Shown one piece after another: positions 41,823-50,334 of a stretch of 64,000 nt of DNA (its first letter is position 1; the number at the start of each line of letters is the position of its first letter). This stretch comes from Acidaminococcus fermentans. Its GTDB lineage: Bacteria; Bacillota; Negativicutes; Acidaminococcales; Acidaminococcaceae. The notes beneath the pieces were generated by a model. It worked only from the letters and a program-made list of their open reading frames with translations. It was not told where the DNA came from and did not search any database. Location of the stretch: positions 62,001-126,000 of the forward strand of contig NZ_VULN01000003.1 of NCBI RefSeq assembly GCF_009696675.1, given 5' to 3'. The translations under genes and the position numbers were made by a program.

Positions 41823-42815
41823 CTACTTATACACTCCCAAAATCCGCTCCGCTTCCTGGGCCATCTTTTCCCTGACCCATTCCGGCCGGGTGATTTCCAC
41901 CCCCGGGCCCAGGGCCATGATCCACCCCAGGAACTGGGCACTTACGTCCACCTTTACCGTAAGCCGTACCTGATCTGGTCCATCCGGGACCAGCATGATG
42001 TTCTGACCGAACCGGTCGATGAAGATCCCCACTTTCTCATTGTGAATCTTCAGCTCCACTTCCGTTTGTTCTCCGTTGAACATGCCGAAATGCACATCGG
42101 TGTATTTGGGGATATCCAGCTGGTCATAGGCTTCCTGTCCTTCCCGGGGCTGGCCTTCCAGCAGTTCCAGGTCCGTGATCTTGTCCACCCGGTAGTGGCG
42201 GATTTCCCCGGTTTCCGCATAGTAGGCGGCCAGGTAGTAGTTTTCTTCCGACAGGATCAGCAGCCAGGGGCTGACCTGGAACCAGTTCCCGTTGTTCCGG
42301 GGCACCAGCTGCTTTTTGGCATTCCACCGGTTGTAGTGGAACCGGACCTGGACATTGGCATTGATGGCCTGGTTGAGCCGGTCCACAGTCAGGTAAACAG
42401 TCTCGTTGGGGGTCTTGACCCGTCCGGCGATCACCACTTGGCACTGGAGACTTTTCCCCTGTTCCCGGCTGGCCAGCCCTTCCAGCTTGCCGATGAGCTT
42501 GTGGGACTTTTCGTCGGACAGGAACCGGGCCGCCTGGACGGAATCCACCAGCAGCTTCAGCTCGGGGATCTGGAACCGCCGGTTCCCCAGATGATAGGCG
42601 CAGTTCCGTCCGTCGTTGGAACAGATGATGTCCAGGCCGTAATTCCGCAGTTCTTCAAAATCCGTATACAGGGTTTTCCGGTCTGCGTTGACGCCTTTTT
42701 CATGGAGCTTTTCCGTGATTTCCTGGAGGGTGAGACTGTGGTCGTCGTCAGTTTCCTTTTCGAAGATTTCCTCCAGATAGAGCATTTTCAGTTTCTGGTT
42801 GATCCCTTTGGTCAT
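41823..42815 (-). CDS. WYL-domain transcriptional regulator
   Basis: The 330-residue protein has an N-terminal winged helix-turn-helix of the DeoR/YafY type (residues about 5-65, SLTLQEITEKLHEKGVNADRKTLYTDFEELR) and a WYL domain (about 145-225, with PWLLILSEENYYLAAYYAETGEIRHYRVDKI) plus a C-terminal WCX extension. WYL proteins often respond to nucleotides or DNA ends, but no ligand is readable. The start MTKGINQ follows GGGAGG. It is divergent from the GntP-type carrier gene and may regulate it. Confidence 0.88.
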   Translation of the reverse strand: MTKGINQKLKMLYLEEIFEKETDDDHSLTLQEITEKLHEKGVNADRKTLYTDFEELRNYGLDIICSNDGRNCAYHLGNRRFQIPELKLLVDSVQAARFLSDEKSHKLIGKLEGLASREQGKSLQCQVVIAGRVKTPNETVYLTVDRLNQAINANVQVRFHYNRWNAKKQLVPRNNGNWFQVSPWLLILSEENYYLAAYYAETGEIRHYRVDKITDLELLEGQPREGQEAYDQLDIPKYTDVHFGMFNGEQTEVELKIHNEKVGIFIDRFGQNIMLVPDGPDQVRLTVKVDVSAQFLGWIMALGPGVEITRPEWVREKMAQEAERILGVYK

Positions 42816-42915
42816 GGCACATCCTCCCTGGGCTTTTTCTTTTATCATACCCTTTCTGGGCAGAAAAGGGAACAGATAAAAGAAGAAAAGAGAGTGGCCA
42901 TTAGAAAAAATACCG

Positions 42916-42943
42916 TTTACATTTTTAGCGAACAGCGTATACT
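42916..42943 (+). promoter_or_regulatory. promoter of the GntP-type carrier gene
   Basis: TTTACA (42916-42921), 16 bases, TATACT (42938-42943), about 40 bases before the start codon. Confidence 0.75.
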
Positions 42944-42985
42944 ATAAGGCGAGAGGCCGAAATATTCAAAATACTTTGAGGGGAT

Positions 42986-44395
42986 GTGAGGAAATTGACA
43001 GGCTTACCGTTGATTTTTGCTTTTGTCATTGCCATTATCGTTATGATCATAGCCATTTCCAAATTCCGCATCCATCCTTTCCTGGCAATCCTGGGAGTTT
43101 CCGTGATCTTCGGCCTGATCGGCGGGATTCCTCTGGTGAAGCATGGGAAAGTGCTGGGGATTGCTGATGTGGTCAGTGCCGGATTCGCCGGTACCTTTAC
43201 CAGCATCGGCATTGTGATCATTATGGGGGCCCTGATCGGCACCATTCTGGAAAAAACAGGGGCGGCCCTGAAAATGGCCGACTGTGTGGTCCGTCTGGTA
43301 GGGAAGAACAATACCAGTCTGGCCGTACTGATCATGGGGTGGATCGTATCCATTCCCGTGTTCTGTGACAGCGGGTTCGTCATCCTGAACCCCATCCGGA
43401 AGGCGCTGGTCCGCCGGACCCACTGCTCTGCCGTAGCCACCGCCGTGGCCATGTCCATGGGGCTGTATATTTCCCACTGCTTCATTCCGCCCACACCGGG
43501 GCCCATTGCAGCCGCCAACACCATTTATGAAGGGATGGGCCTGGAACCCAACCTGATCCTGATTATCGGGCTGGGCACCGCGTCCTCCATCCTGCCCATG
43601 ATCGCCGCGTACTTCTATGCCAACTACATCGGCACCAAAGTGAAATCCAAGGAAGAACGGGCGGAAAGTGCCGACCCGGCTGAAACCCAGCAGACCTATG
43701 AAGACCTGATTAAAAGCTATGGCCAGCTGCCCAGTGCGTTCATGAGCTTTGCTCCCATTGTGGTCCCCATCATCCTCATGGGACTGTCCAGTGCCATGGC
43801 CATGGCCGGCACCAAAACGGACGTAATCACCTTCCTGGGGACTCCCATCATCGCCATCAGCGTGGGTGTGCTCCTGGGGATCCTGGTGCTGATGCAGAGC
43901 ACCATTCCGGACAAAATGAAGGCTTTCTACGATATTACCAATGATACCCTGAAAGTGGTGGGACCCATCCTGTTCATCACCGCCGCCGGCGGGGTGTTGG
44001 GCAAGGTCATTGCCTCCACCAGCATGGTGGCCTTCATCAAAGCCAATTCCAACACTCTGGCCAACCTGGGGATTTTCTTCCCCTTCCTGCTGTCCGCCAT
44101 CCTGAAGACGGCCCAGGGCTCTTCCACTGTGGCCATTACCACCACCGCCGGGATCATGGCGCCCTTGATGGGGACCCTGGGACTGGGTACACCCATGATG
44201 GCCGCCATGACGGTTATCGCCATCGGCGCCGGTGCCATGACCGTGTCCCATGCCAATGACTCCTATTTCTGGGTGGTCACCAACTTCGGGGACATGGAGG
44301 TCCAGGACGGCTACCGGGCCCAGACCATGGGAACCCTGGTAACCGGTATTGCCGCTATGATCAATGTGTATATTTTGTATCTGATTCTGGGGTAA
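42986..44395 (+). CDS. GntP-family gluconate/organic acid:H+ symporter
   Basis: The 469-residue membrane protein has the GntP layout: about 12 hydrophobic segments, IPVFCDSGFVIL, HCFIPPTPGPIAAA and AGAMTVSHANDSYFWVV. The family imports gluconate and related sugar acids or hydroxy acids with protons; the exact substrate is not readable. The start is uncertain: GTG 42986 gives a short spacing to AGGGG, while TTG 42995 has GAGG 3 bases and GAGGGG 11 bases upstream. It is divergent from the WYL regulator gene. Confidence 0.88.
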   Translation: MRKLTGLPLIFAFVIAIIVMIIAISKFRIHPFLAILGVSVIFGLIGGIPLVKHGKVLGIADVVSAGFAGTFTSIGIVIIMGALIGTILEKTGAALKMADCVVRLVGKNNTSLAVLIMGWIVSIPVFCDSGFVILNPIRKALVRRTHCSAVATAVAMSMGLYISHCFIPPTPGPIAAANTIYEGMGLEPNLILIIGLGTASSILPMIAAYFYANYIGTKVKSKEERAESADPAETQQTYEDLIKSYGQLPSAFMSFAPIVVPIILMGLSSAMAMAGTKTDVITFLGTPIIAISVGVLLGILVLMQSTIPDKMKAFYDITNDTLKVVGPILFITAAGGVLGKVIASTSMVAFIKANSNTLANLGIFFPFLLSAILKTAQGSSTVAITTTAGIMAPLMGTLGLGTPMMAAMTVIAIGAGAMTVSHANDSYFWVVTNFGDMEVQDGYRAQTMGTLVTGIAAMINVYILYLILG

Positions 44396-44397
44396 GC

Positions 44398-44432
44398 AAA
44401 AGGGGCTGTTGCATATGCAACAGCCCCTTTTT
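44398..44432. terminator. terminator of the GntP-type gene, GGGGCTGTTGCA family
   Basis: GGGGCTGTTGCA and TGCAACAGCCCC (44402-44427) are a perfect 12-bp stem with a two-base loop, flanked by A- and T-runs. Confidence 0.92.
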
Positions 44433-44435
44433 GAG

Positions 44436-44463
44436 GTCTCGGGTCTCCAGTTGTGAGTCTCGG
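44436..44463. repeat. heptad repeat, 4 units
   Basis: GTCTCGG, GTCTCCA, GTTGTGA, GTCTCGG: GTC in phase at three of four units, directly after a terminator. Confidence 0.75.
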
Positions 44464-44606
44464 GCCATTGGATAGAACCTGTCCTTCAGCCAGGTTCTTT
44501 TGAAGGTACAGAACCAGGGTCGTACTGGATATAGAAACGGATATCTCATCGAGAACGGGTCAGATTTAATACGTTCAAAAATTTTCCTGCAAATTTTTCA
44601 TTCGGC

Positions 44607-44627
44607 TCGAGACTAGAGACTCGAGAC
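44607..44627. repeat. heptad repeat, 3 units
   Basis: TCGAGAC, TAGAGAC, TCGAGAC in tandem, in the spacer before sufC. Confidence 0.8.
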
Positions 44628-44654
44628 CGAGCCGCTATGCGGCTCATGAGACCT

Positions 44655-44688
44655 GGGGTGTTGCACAGAACATGCAACATCCCCTTTT
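44655..44688. terminator. GGGGTGTTGCA hairpin in the suf spacer
   Basis: GGGGTGTTGCA (44655-44665) pairs with TGCAACATCCCC (about 44673-44684), one mismatch, with a T-run. It follows no gene on the plus strand for 250 bases, so it may be a relic copy. Confidence 0.65.
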
Positions 44689-44689
44689 G

Positions 44690-44711
44690 GTCGCGGGTCG
44701 CGACCTGCGAC
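44690..44711. repeat. heptad repeat, 3 units
   Basis: GTCGCGG, GTCGCGA, CCTGCGA, then CC: seven-base period between two hairpins. Confidence 0.7.
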
Positions 44712-44712
44712 C

Positions 44713-44746
44713 GGGGGTGTGGATTTTTTCTCACACCCCCTTTTTC
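44713..44746. terminator. GGGGGTGTG hairpin in the suf spacer
   Basis: GGGGGTGTG (44713-44721) and CACACCCCC (44732-44740), followed by T5. Confidence 0.7.
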
Positions 44747-44813
44747 TGTTTCACCCGTAACAAAAACCTTTTCAAAAATCACAAAAAAATTCCCCTGTTT
44801 GCACTATGATATA

Positions 44814-44842
44814 TTGTGGAACTGGAGAAAATCATTTATAAT
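44814..44842 (+). promoter_or_regulatory. suf operon promoter
   Basis: TTGTGG (44814-44819), 17 bases, TATAAT (44837-44842). This gives a leader of about 170 bases before sufC, with an imperfect TCCGATCCCT / AGGGATCCGGA pairing (about 44891-44952). Confidence 0.65.
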
Positions 44843-45020
44843 AGGGAAAGGATTTCAGGTGAATATTTTTTGATTACAGTAGAACCGGAAATCCGATCCC
44901 TATTCTTATTTCCCCCGGACCCGTTCCCATGCGCAGGGCAGGGATCCGGAGCGGTAAGATACAGCAAGATACAAATTCAGTACACAGGCGTTGAAGGGCC
45001 TGTGGGTAGGAGAGGTTAGT

Positions 45021-45758
45021 ATGAGTGAATTATTACGCGTGGAAGGATTGAAAGTTGCCGTTGAAGGTAAGGAAATCCTGAAAGGCCTGGATCTGGTCAT
45101 CAACAAAGGCGAAACTCATGTGATCATGGGCTCCAACGGTGCCGGCAAATCCACCCTGTTCAACACCATTATGGGCAACCCCAAATACGTTGTGACCGAA
45201 GGCCACATTTATTTTGAAGGCAAGGAAATCACCCATGAACCGGTGAATGAAAGAGCCAAGGCCGGGATCTTCATGGCCTTCCAGGCTCCCATCTCCGTCC
45301 AGGGGATCACTGTGGAAAACTTCATCCGCAATGCCAAGGGCACCATTTCCGGGGAAAAACAGCGGATCATGCCCTTCCGGAAAAAACTCCATCAGGAAAT
45401 GGACGCTCTGTCCATGGACCGGAGCTATGCGGAACGGTATGTGAATGACGGCTTTTCCGGCGGGGAACGGAAGAAAAATGAAATTCTCCAGATGTGCATG
45501 CTGGAACCGAAACTGACCCTGCTGGATGAAATCGACTCCGGTCTGGACGTGGATGCGGTACGGATCGTTTCCCAGGCTGTAAACAAGTATCATGACGAAA
45601 ACAACTCCCTGTTGATCATCACCCACCACAGCGAAATCCTCCAGAAGCTCCATCCGGATGTGGTCCATGTGCTGATCAACGGCCGGATCGTCAAGACCGG
45701 CGATGCTTCCCTGATCGGGGAAATCGAAGCCAACGGCTACGACGCTTACAAGAAATAA
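45021..45758 (+). CDS. sufC: Fe-S assembly ATPase SufC
   Basis: The 245-residue ABC-type ATPase of the SufBCD scaffold has Walker A GSNGAGKSTLF, the signature FSGGERKKNEILQ and Walker B LTLLDEIDSGLD. It is soluble and partners SufB and SufD in building Fe-S clusters. The start MSELLRVEG has GGAGAGG upstream. First gene of sufC-B-D-S-U, the common order in Gram-positive-type genomes. It supplies clusters for Fe-S enzymes such as the serine dehydratase in this window. Confidence 0.96.
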   Translation: MSELLRVEGLKVAVEGKEILKGLDLVINKGETHVIMGSNGAGKSTLFNTIMGNPKYVVTEGHIYFEGKEITHEPVNERAKAGIFMAFQAPISVQGITVENFIRNAKGTISGEKQRIMPFRKKLHQEMDALSMDRSYAERYVNDGFSGGERKKNEILQMCMLEPKLTLLDEIDSGLDVDAVRIVSQAVNKYHDENNSLLIITHHSEILQKLHPDVVHVLINGRIVKTGDASLIGEIEANGYDAYKK

Positions 45759-45774
45759 CAGGCGGGTGAGCAGA

Positions 45775-47241
45775 ATGACGGAAGAGAAAAAAGATACGCT
45801 GGCCCGGGAAACCGCGGCTGACGAACAGAAACTCCAGAAGGAACGGAAGACCATTGACGCCCTGACGGATTTCAGCAATATGTATGATTTCAAGAAGGAC
45901 TCCAACCACGAATACAAGACGGAAGCCGGCCTGACTCCTGATGTGGTCCGGGAGATTTCTTCCAAGAAGAATGAACCCAAGTGGATGCTGGATGCCCGTC
46001 TGAAATCCCTGGATCTGTACTATCAGATCCCCTACCCGGAATGGGGTCCGGACATCAGCGGCCTGGATATGGCCAACATCGTCACTTACGTACGCCCCAA
46101 TGCCCGGATGAGTGCCAACTGGAACGATCTGCCGGAAGACATCAAGGACACCTTTGACCGTCTGGGAATCCCGGAAGCGGAAAAGACCTCCCTGGCCGGG
46201 GTGGGAGCCCAGTATGACTCCGAAGTGGTGTACCACAGCATCCAGGACGAACTGGTAAAGCAGGGTGTCATCTACACCGACTTCGATACGGCTGTGAAAA
46301 AATATGAAGACATTGTCCGGAAGCATTTCATGAAGCTGATTCCTCCCACGGACCACAAGTTCGCCGCCCTCCACGGGGCAGTATGGTCCGGCGGATCCTT
46401 TGTGTACGTGCCGGAAGGGGTGGACGTGTCCATTCCCCTCCAGAGCTATTTCCGGCTGAACGCACCGGGAGCCGGTCAGTTCGAACATACCATGATCATT
46501 GTGGAAAAGGGCGCCAAGGTCCATTTCATCGAAGGCTGCTCCGCCCCCAAGTACAACGTGGCCAACCTCCACGCCGGGGCGGTGGAACTGTTCATCGGGG
46601 ATGACGCCACCCTGACCTATTCCACCATTGAAAACTGGTCCAAGAACATGTACAACATGAACACCAAACGGGCCATTGTAGGGAAAAACGGTACCATCAA
46701 CTGGGTCACCGGGTCCTTCGGGTCCCACACCTCCTGCCTGTACCCCATGAGCATCCTCAACGGGGAAGGGGCCCACTGTGAATTCACCGGGGTCACCTTT
46801 GCCGGCAAGGGTCAGTACCTGGACACCGGGTCCAAGGTGGTCCACAATGCTCCCCACACCACCAGCAACATTAACTCCAAGTCCATTTCCAAGGACGGCG
46901 GGGTGTGCATCTACCGGGGCAGCGTGGTGATCAACGAATGTGCCGAAGGGTCCAAATCCAACGTAAGCTGCGAATCCCTGATGCTGGATGAACAGTCCCA
47001 GTCCGATACCATTCCGGCCATTGTGATCAAGAACGACAATGTGGACCTGGGCCATGAAGCCAAGATCGGCCGGATCTCTGACGAAGCCATCTTCTACCTG
47101 ATGAGCCGGGGCCTTAGTGAGGACGAAGCCCGGGCCATGCTGGTACGGGGCTTTGTGGACCCTGTTTCCAAGGCCCTGCCTCTGGAATATGCTGTAGAAA
47201 TGAACAATCTGATCAATCTGGAACTGAAAGGTTCCATGTAA
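45775..47241 (+). CDS. sufB: Fe-S assembly scaffold SufB
   Basis: The 488-residue scaffold subunit is a SufB-type right-handed beta-helix protein (GAVWSGGSFVYVPEGV, EGCSAPKYNVANLHAG, and the C-terminal NVSCESLMLDEQSQSDTIP). It receives sulfur from SufS/SufU. I use ATG 45775; a GTG three codons earlier is also in frame. It follows sufC by 16 bases. Confidence 0.95.
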   Translation: MTEEKKDTLARETAADEQKLQKERKTIDALTDFSNMYDFKKDSNHEYKTEAGLTPDVVREISSKKNEPKWMLDARLKSLDLYYQIPYPEWGPDISGLDMANIVTYVRPNARMSANWNDLPEDIKDTFDRLGIPEAEKTSLAGVGAQYDSEVVYHSIQDELVKQGVIYTDFDTAVKKYEDIVRKHFMKLIPPTDHKFAALHGAVWSGGSFVYVPEGVDVSIPLQSYFRLNAPGAGQFEHTMIIVEKGAKVHFIEGCSAPKYNVANLHAGAVELFIGDDATLTYSTIENWSKNMYNMNTKRAIVGKNGTINWVTGSFGSHTSCLYPMSILNGEGAHCEFTGVTFAGKGQYLDTGSKVVHNAPHTTSNINSKSISKDGGVCIYRGSVVINECAEGSKSNVSCESLMLDEQSQSDTIPAIVIKNDNVDLGHEAKIGRISDEAIFYLMSRGLSEDEARAMLVRGFVDPVSKALPLEYAVEMNNLINLELKGSM

Positions 47242-47257
47242 AAGGGAGGCGGAGATT

Positions 47258-48382
47258 ATGACCAAAGAACAATTCAATGAACTTCCGCGTCCCACCTTCC
47301 GGTGGATGAAAGTGAACCATCTGGAACTGGATCCCCTGGCGGCCCAGGACCTGAAACCGGTGGAACTGGCGGTGCGCCAGGAAGGGAACGTCCAGGTGGA
47401 AACCTATGAGGGAAACCGGCTGCCGGATCTGGGAGATTTCCAGGGAGCCAGCCGGGAAGCCCTGGCAGAAGCCCAAAAAGGCGGCAATGTGAACTGCAGC
47501 GTTACGGTGGCCGATGGGGAAGAAGCCTCTGTATGGGTCACCTACACAGTCACCGAGGATGTGCCCCGCCTGGTGGGCCAGCTGAAGATCCAGGCCGGGA
47601 AGAACAGCCGTCTCCATGTGTATGAACTGTTTGACGGTGACGGAGAAAACGGGCTGGTGAACCTGCTCCAGTTTGTGGAAGCCGGAGACGGCGCCCAGGT
47701 TACCATCAGCAAGGTCCAAATCCATGGGGAGAAGGTCCGGCACATCGACCAGCGGCTGACCCGGGAAGGGAAAGAATCCCAGGTGAAGTTCGTCAGCGCC
47801 GAAGTGGGGGGCCATCAGAACCTGGTGTATGTCCGCACGGACCTGGATCATGATGAAGCCCGGTTCAAGAGCGCTTCCATGTATCTGGGCAGCGATGATC
47901 AGCTGTTCGACTACTCCTACTGGGTGCCCAACAAGGGCTGCAAGACCGATACGGATATCCTGACCACCGGGGCCCTTATGGGCACCAGCAGGAAATATTT
48001 CCGGGGGACCATCGACTTCCTCCGGGGCGGCAAGAAGGCGGTGGGCAACGAATCTGACGTGTGCCTGCTGCTGAACAAAGGCGTCCACTCCATTTCCGTG
48101 CCTCTGCTGTTGTGCAAGGAGGACGATGTGGTGGGCAACCATGCTTCCAGTTCCGGCCAGATCGACCAGGACATGCTGTTCTATCTCATGAGCCGGGGCT
48201 TCAATGAAGCCGGGGCCCAGCTGATCATCGTGGAAAGCAACATCCGTCCTGTCATCGACCAGCTGGGAGATGAAACACTGGAAAACAAGGCGCTCCAGGC
48301 TGTACGGACGAAGATGCAGTTCTGCCACCAGAAAGGAAATTGCCATGATAAATGTACGCAGAGATTTCCCCATCTTGACTAA
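47258..48382 (+). CDS. sufD: Fe-S assembly protein SufD
   Basis: The 374-residue SufB paralogue shares the beta-helix core and the late SSGQIDQDMLFYLMSRGFNEAGAQ segment. It forms the SufBC2D complex. GGGAGG lies before the ATG. Its 3' end overlaps the sufS start by 38 bases, so the two are translationally coupled. Confidence 0.94.
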   Translation: MTKEQFNELPRPTFRWMKVNHLELDPLAAQDLKPVELAVRQEGNVQVETYEGNRLPDLGDFQGASREALAEAQKGGNVNCSVTVADGEEASVWVTYTVTEDVPRLVGQLKIQAGKNSRLHVYELFDGDGENGLVNLLQFVEAGDGAQVTISKVQIHGEKVRHIDQRLTREGKESQVKFVSAEVGGHQNLVYVRTDLDHDEARFKSASMYLGSDDQLFDYSYWVPNKGCKTDTDILTTGALMGTSRKYFRGTIDFLRGGKKAVGNESDVCLLLNKGVHSISVPLLLCKEDDVVGNHASSSGQIDQDMLFYLMSRGFNEAGAQLIIVESNIRPVIDQLGDETLENKALQAVRTKMQFCHQKGNCHDKCTQRFPHLD

Positions 48383-49565
48383 AGTCCACAATGGACATCC
48401 TCTGGTGTACCTGGACAATGCAGCCACCACCCAGAAGCCCTATCAGGTGATCCACGCCATGGTGGATCTGCTGGAACATCACAACGGGAACCCTCACCGG
48501 GGGGCCCATGTGCTGTCCATCGAAGCCGGGGAACTGTATGATCAGGCCCGGGAAGCAGTCCGGAAGTTCATCAACGCCAAGCACTTCGAAGAAGTGATCT
48601 TTGTGCGGAACTCCACCGAAGGGCTGAACCTGATTGCCCGGAGCTACGGGGAAACCCATCTGAAACCGGGGGATAAAGTGGTGATCCCCATTTCCGAACA
48701 CCATTCCAACCTGGTGCCCTGGCAGAGAGCCTGCCGGAAGACCGGAGCGGAACTGGTTTACATGTACCTGGATGAAACCGGGCACTTTACGGAAGAGGAT
48801 CTGGCCAAGATCGATGAACGGACCAAGATTGTTTCCTTTGCTGCGGTGAGCAACGTGCTGGGCATGGTGCGGCCGGTGAAGGAAGTGGTGGAACGGGCCC
48901 ACAAAGTGGGGGCCATTGCCATTGTGGACGGGGCTCAGTCCACTCCTCACATGAAGACCGATGTCCAGGATCTGGACTGCGACTTTTATGTATTCTCCGG
49001 CCACAAGATGCTGGGTTCCACCGGCACCGGTGTGGTGTACGGGAAAAAGGCTCTGCTGGAAGAAATGGAACCTTTCCTGCTGGGTGGGGACATGATCGAA
49101 TACGTCCAGGAACAGACCACCAGCTTCAATGAACTGCCCTACAAGTTCGAAGCCGGGTCCCAGAACGTGGAAGGAGCCGTGGCCCTCCATGCGGCCATCG
49201 ACTACCTGGATGACATCGGCATGGATAAGGTGGAAGAACACGAACGGGAGCTGACCGACCGGTGCCTGGCAGGGATGCTGAAAATGCCCCACATCCACAT
49301 TATCGGCAGCACCGATCCCAAGGAAAAGACAGGGGTGATCTCCTTCACCATCGACGGGGTCCATCCCCACGATGCGGCTACCATCCTGGACAGCTTCGGC
49401 ATTGCCATCCGCAGCGGCCACCACTGTGCCCAGCCTCTGGGAGCTCATCTCCATGTGGAAGCTTCCAACCGGGTCAGCTTCTATATCTACAATACCCTGG
49501 AAGAAGTGGATTACTTCCTGTCCAAACTGCCGGAAGTCCGGAAAGTCATGGGCTTCAAAGATTGA
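48345..49565 (+). CDS. sufS: cysteine desulfurase SufS
   Basis: The 406-residue PLP enzyme removes sulfur from cysteine to give alanine and a persulfide. The PLP lysine is Lys221 in FSGHKMLGSTG and the catalytic Cys361 is in RSGHHCAQPLG. The start MINVRRDFP has AAAGGA upstream inside sufD; the longer in-frame reading lies wholly within sufD. As the main cysteine-consuming step here it is linked in theme to the Cys leader at 10011. Confidence 0.96.
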   Translation: MINVRRDFPILTKVHNGHPLVYLDNAATTQKPYQVIHAMVDLLEHHNGNPHRGAHVLSIEAGELYDQAREAVRKFINAKHFEEVIFVRNSTEGLNLIARSYGETHLKPGDKVVIPISEHHSNLVPWQRACRKTGAELVYMYLDETGHFTEEDLAKIDERTKIVSFAAVSNVLGMVRPVKEVVERAHKVGAIAIVDGAQSTPHMKTDVQDLDCDFYVFSGHKMLGSTGTGVVYGKKALLEEMEPFLLGGDMIEYVQEQTTSFNELPYKFEAGSQNVEGAVALHAAIDYLDDIGMDKVEEHERELTDRCLAGMLKMPHIHIIGSTDPKEKTGVISFTIDGVHPHDAATILDSFGIAIRSGHHCAQPLGAHLHVEASNRVSFYIYNTLEEVDYFLSKLPEVRKVMGFKD

Positions 49566-49584
49566 TGGAAACAGGTGAATGATA

Positions 49585-50025
49585 ATGGAAGACATGAACC
49601 AACTGTACTCTGACATTATTCTGGAGCACAACCAGGACCAGGCCAACAAACATGAGCTGGATCCCCACAATCTCCAGGAACACGGCCACAACCCCAGCTG
49701 CGGGGATGACATTACCCTCCAGGCGGATATCCAGGACGGGATCATCAAAGATGCCGCCTACACCGGCCACGGCTGCGCCATCAGCCAGGCCTCCACGGAT
49801 ATCATGATCGACCTGATCCGGGGGAAATCCGTCAAGGAAGCCCTCCGTCTGGTGGATCTGTTCCTGGCCATGATCAAGCGGGAAGAAACCGATGACGGGA
49901 AACTGGAAGAACTGGACGACGCCATCGCCCTGAAAAATATCTCCAACATGCCCGCCCGGGTAAAATGCGCCGTCCTGGCCTGGCATACCCTGAAGGATGC
50001 TTTGGAGAAGGAAGAGAATAAATAA
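49585..50025 (+). CDS. sufU: sulfur-transfer protein SufU
   Basis: The 146-residue zinc-dependent sulfur acceptor passes SufS persulfide to SufB. The three conserved cysteines lie in NPSCGDD, GHGCAISQAS and RVKCAVLAW. ATG 49585 is chosen because AGGTG is 7 bases upstream; an ATG two codons earlier overlaps that site. Last gene of the suf operon, closed by the terminator at 50076. Confidence 0.94.
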   Translation: MEDMNQLYSDIILEHNQDQANKHELDPHNLQEHGHNPSCGDDITLQADIQDGIIKDAAYTGHGCAISQASTDIMIDLIRGKSVKEALRLVDLFLAMIKREETDDGKLEELDDAIALKNISNMPARVKCAVLAWHTLKDALEKEENK

Positions 50026-50052
50026 GGTGCTGTTTCGCAGCACAATGGCCCT

Positions 50053-50066
50053 GTCAATGGTCAATT
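50053..50066. repeat. heptad repeat, 2 inverted units
   Basis: GTCAATG and GTCAATT, the reverse-complement form of the ATTGAC units found 150 bases downstream. Confidence 0.6.
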
Positions 50067-50073
50067 GCCAGAG

Positions 50074-50108
50074 AAAAGAACCCGCCTTGTTGGACGGGTT
50101 CTTTTTTA
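50074..50108 (+). terminator. suf operon terminator
   Basis: AAGAACCCG (50076-50084) and CGGGTTCTT (50095-50103) with T6 following. Confidence 0.88.
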
Positions 50109-50208
50109 TTTGGCAATCCATAGGATATTTGATGAGGAAACAAGTATTCTTTGAAAAGGTTGGTATACCATATTCAAAAATTTGCTTTGGCAAATTTTAT
50201 CATTTAGC

Positions 50209-50236
50209 CATTGACAATTGACTGTTGACAATTGAC
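50209..50236. repeat. heptad repeat, 4 units
   Basis: CATTGAC, AATTGAC, TGTTGAC, AATTGAC in tandem, followed by a short hairpin with a T-run. Confidence 0.85.
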
Positions 50237-50240
50237 AAAA

Positions 50241-50262
50241 GAGGGCAAAGCCCTCTTTTTTA
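50241..50262. terminator. hairpin between heptads and pnp
   Basis: GAGGGC and GCCCTC (50241-50255) with flanking A- and T-runs. Confidence 0.65.
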
Positions 50263-50334
50263 TAGCTTTTTCCCCGCTGGTGTAGTATAATCTACCCATA
50301 ATGTCAAGAGTGAAACATAAGGAGGATGCAGAGG

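Larger units (their letters stand above)
44396..45020. other. 625-base spacer with repeats, between the GntP-type gene and sufC
   Basis: No convincing gene. In order it holds a GGGGCTGTTGCA terminator, heptads (44436-44463), an AGAACCTG/CAGGTTCT inverted repeat (about 44475-44500), AT-rich unannotated DNA (44510-44600), heptads (44607-44627), a GTGTTGCA hairpin, heptads (44690-44711), a GGGGGTGTG hairpin, and the suf promoter and leader (44814-45020). Confidence 0.7.
50026..50334. other. spacer between sufU and pnp
   Basis: About 310 bases: a small GTGCTG/CAGCAC hairpin after sufU, inverted heptads (50053-50066), the suf terminator, about 90 AT-rich bases with nothing recognised (50110-50205), heptads (50209-50236), a GAGGGC/GCCCTC terminator-like hairpin (50241-50262) and the pnp promoter (TATAAT near 50287). 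Confidence 0.65.

Noticed and set aside
44510-44873. Small ORFs on both strands in the spacer before sufC
   Set aside because: They run across hairpins and heptads, have no ribosome sites and match no family.
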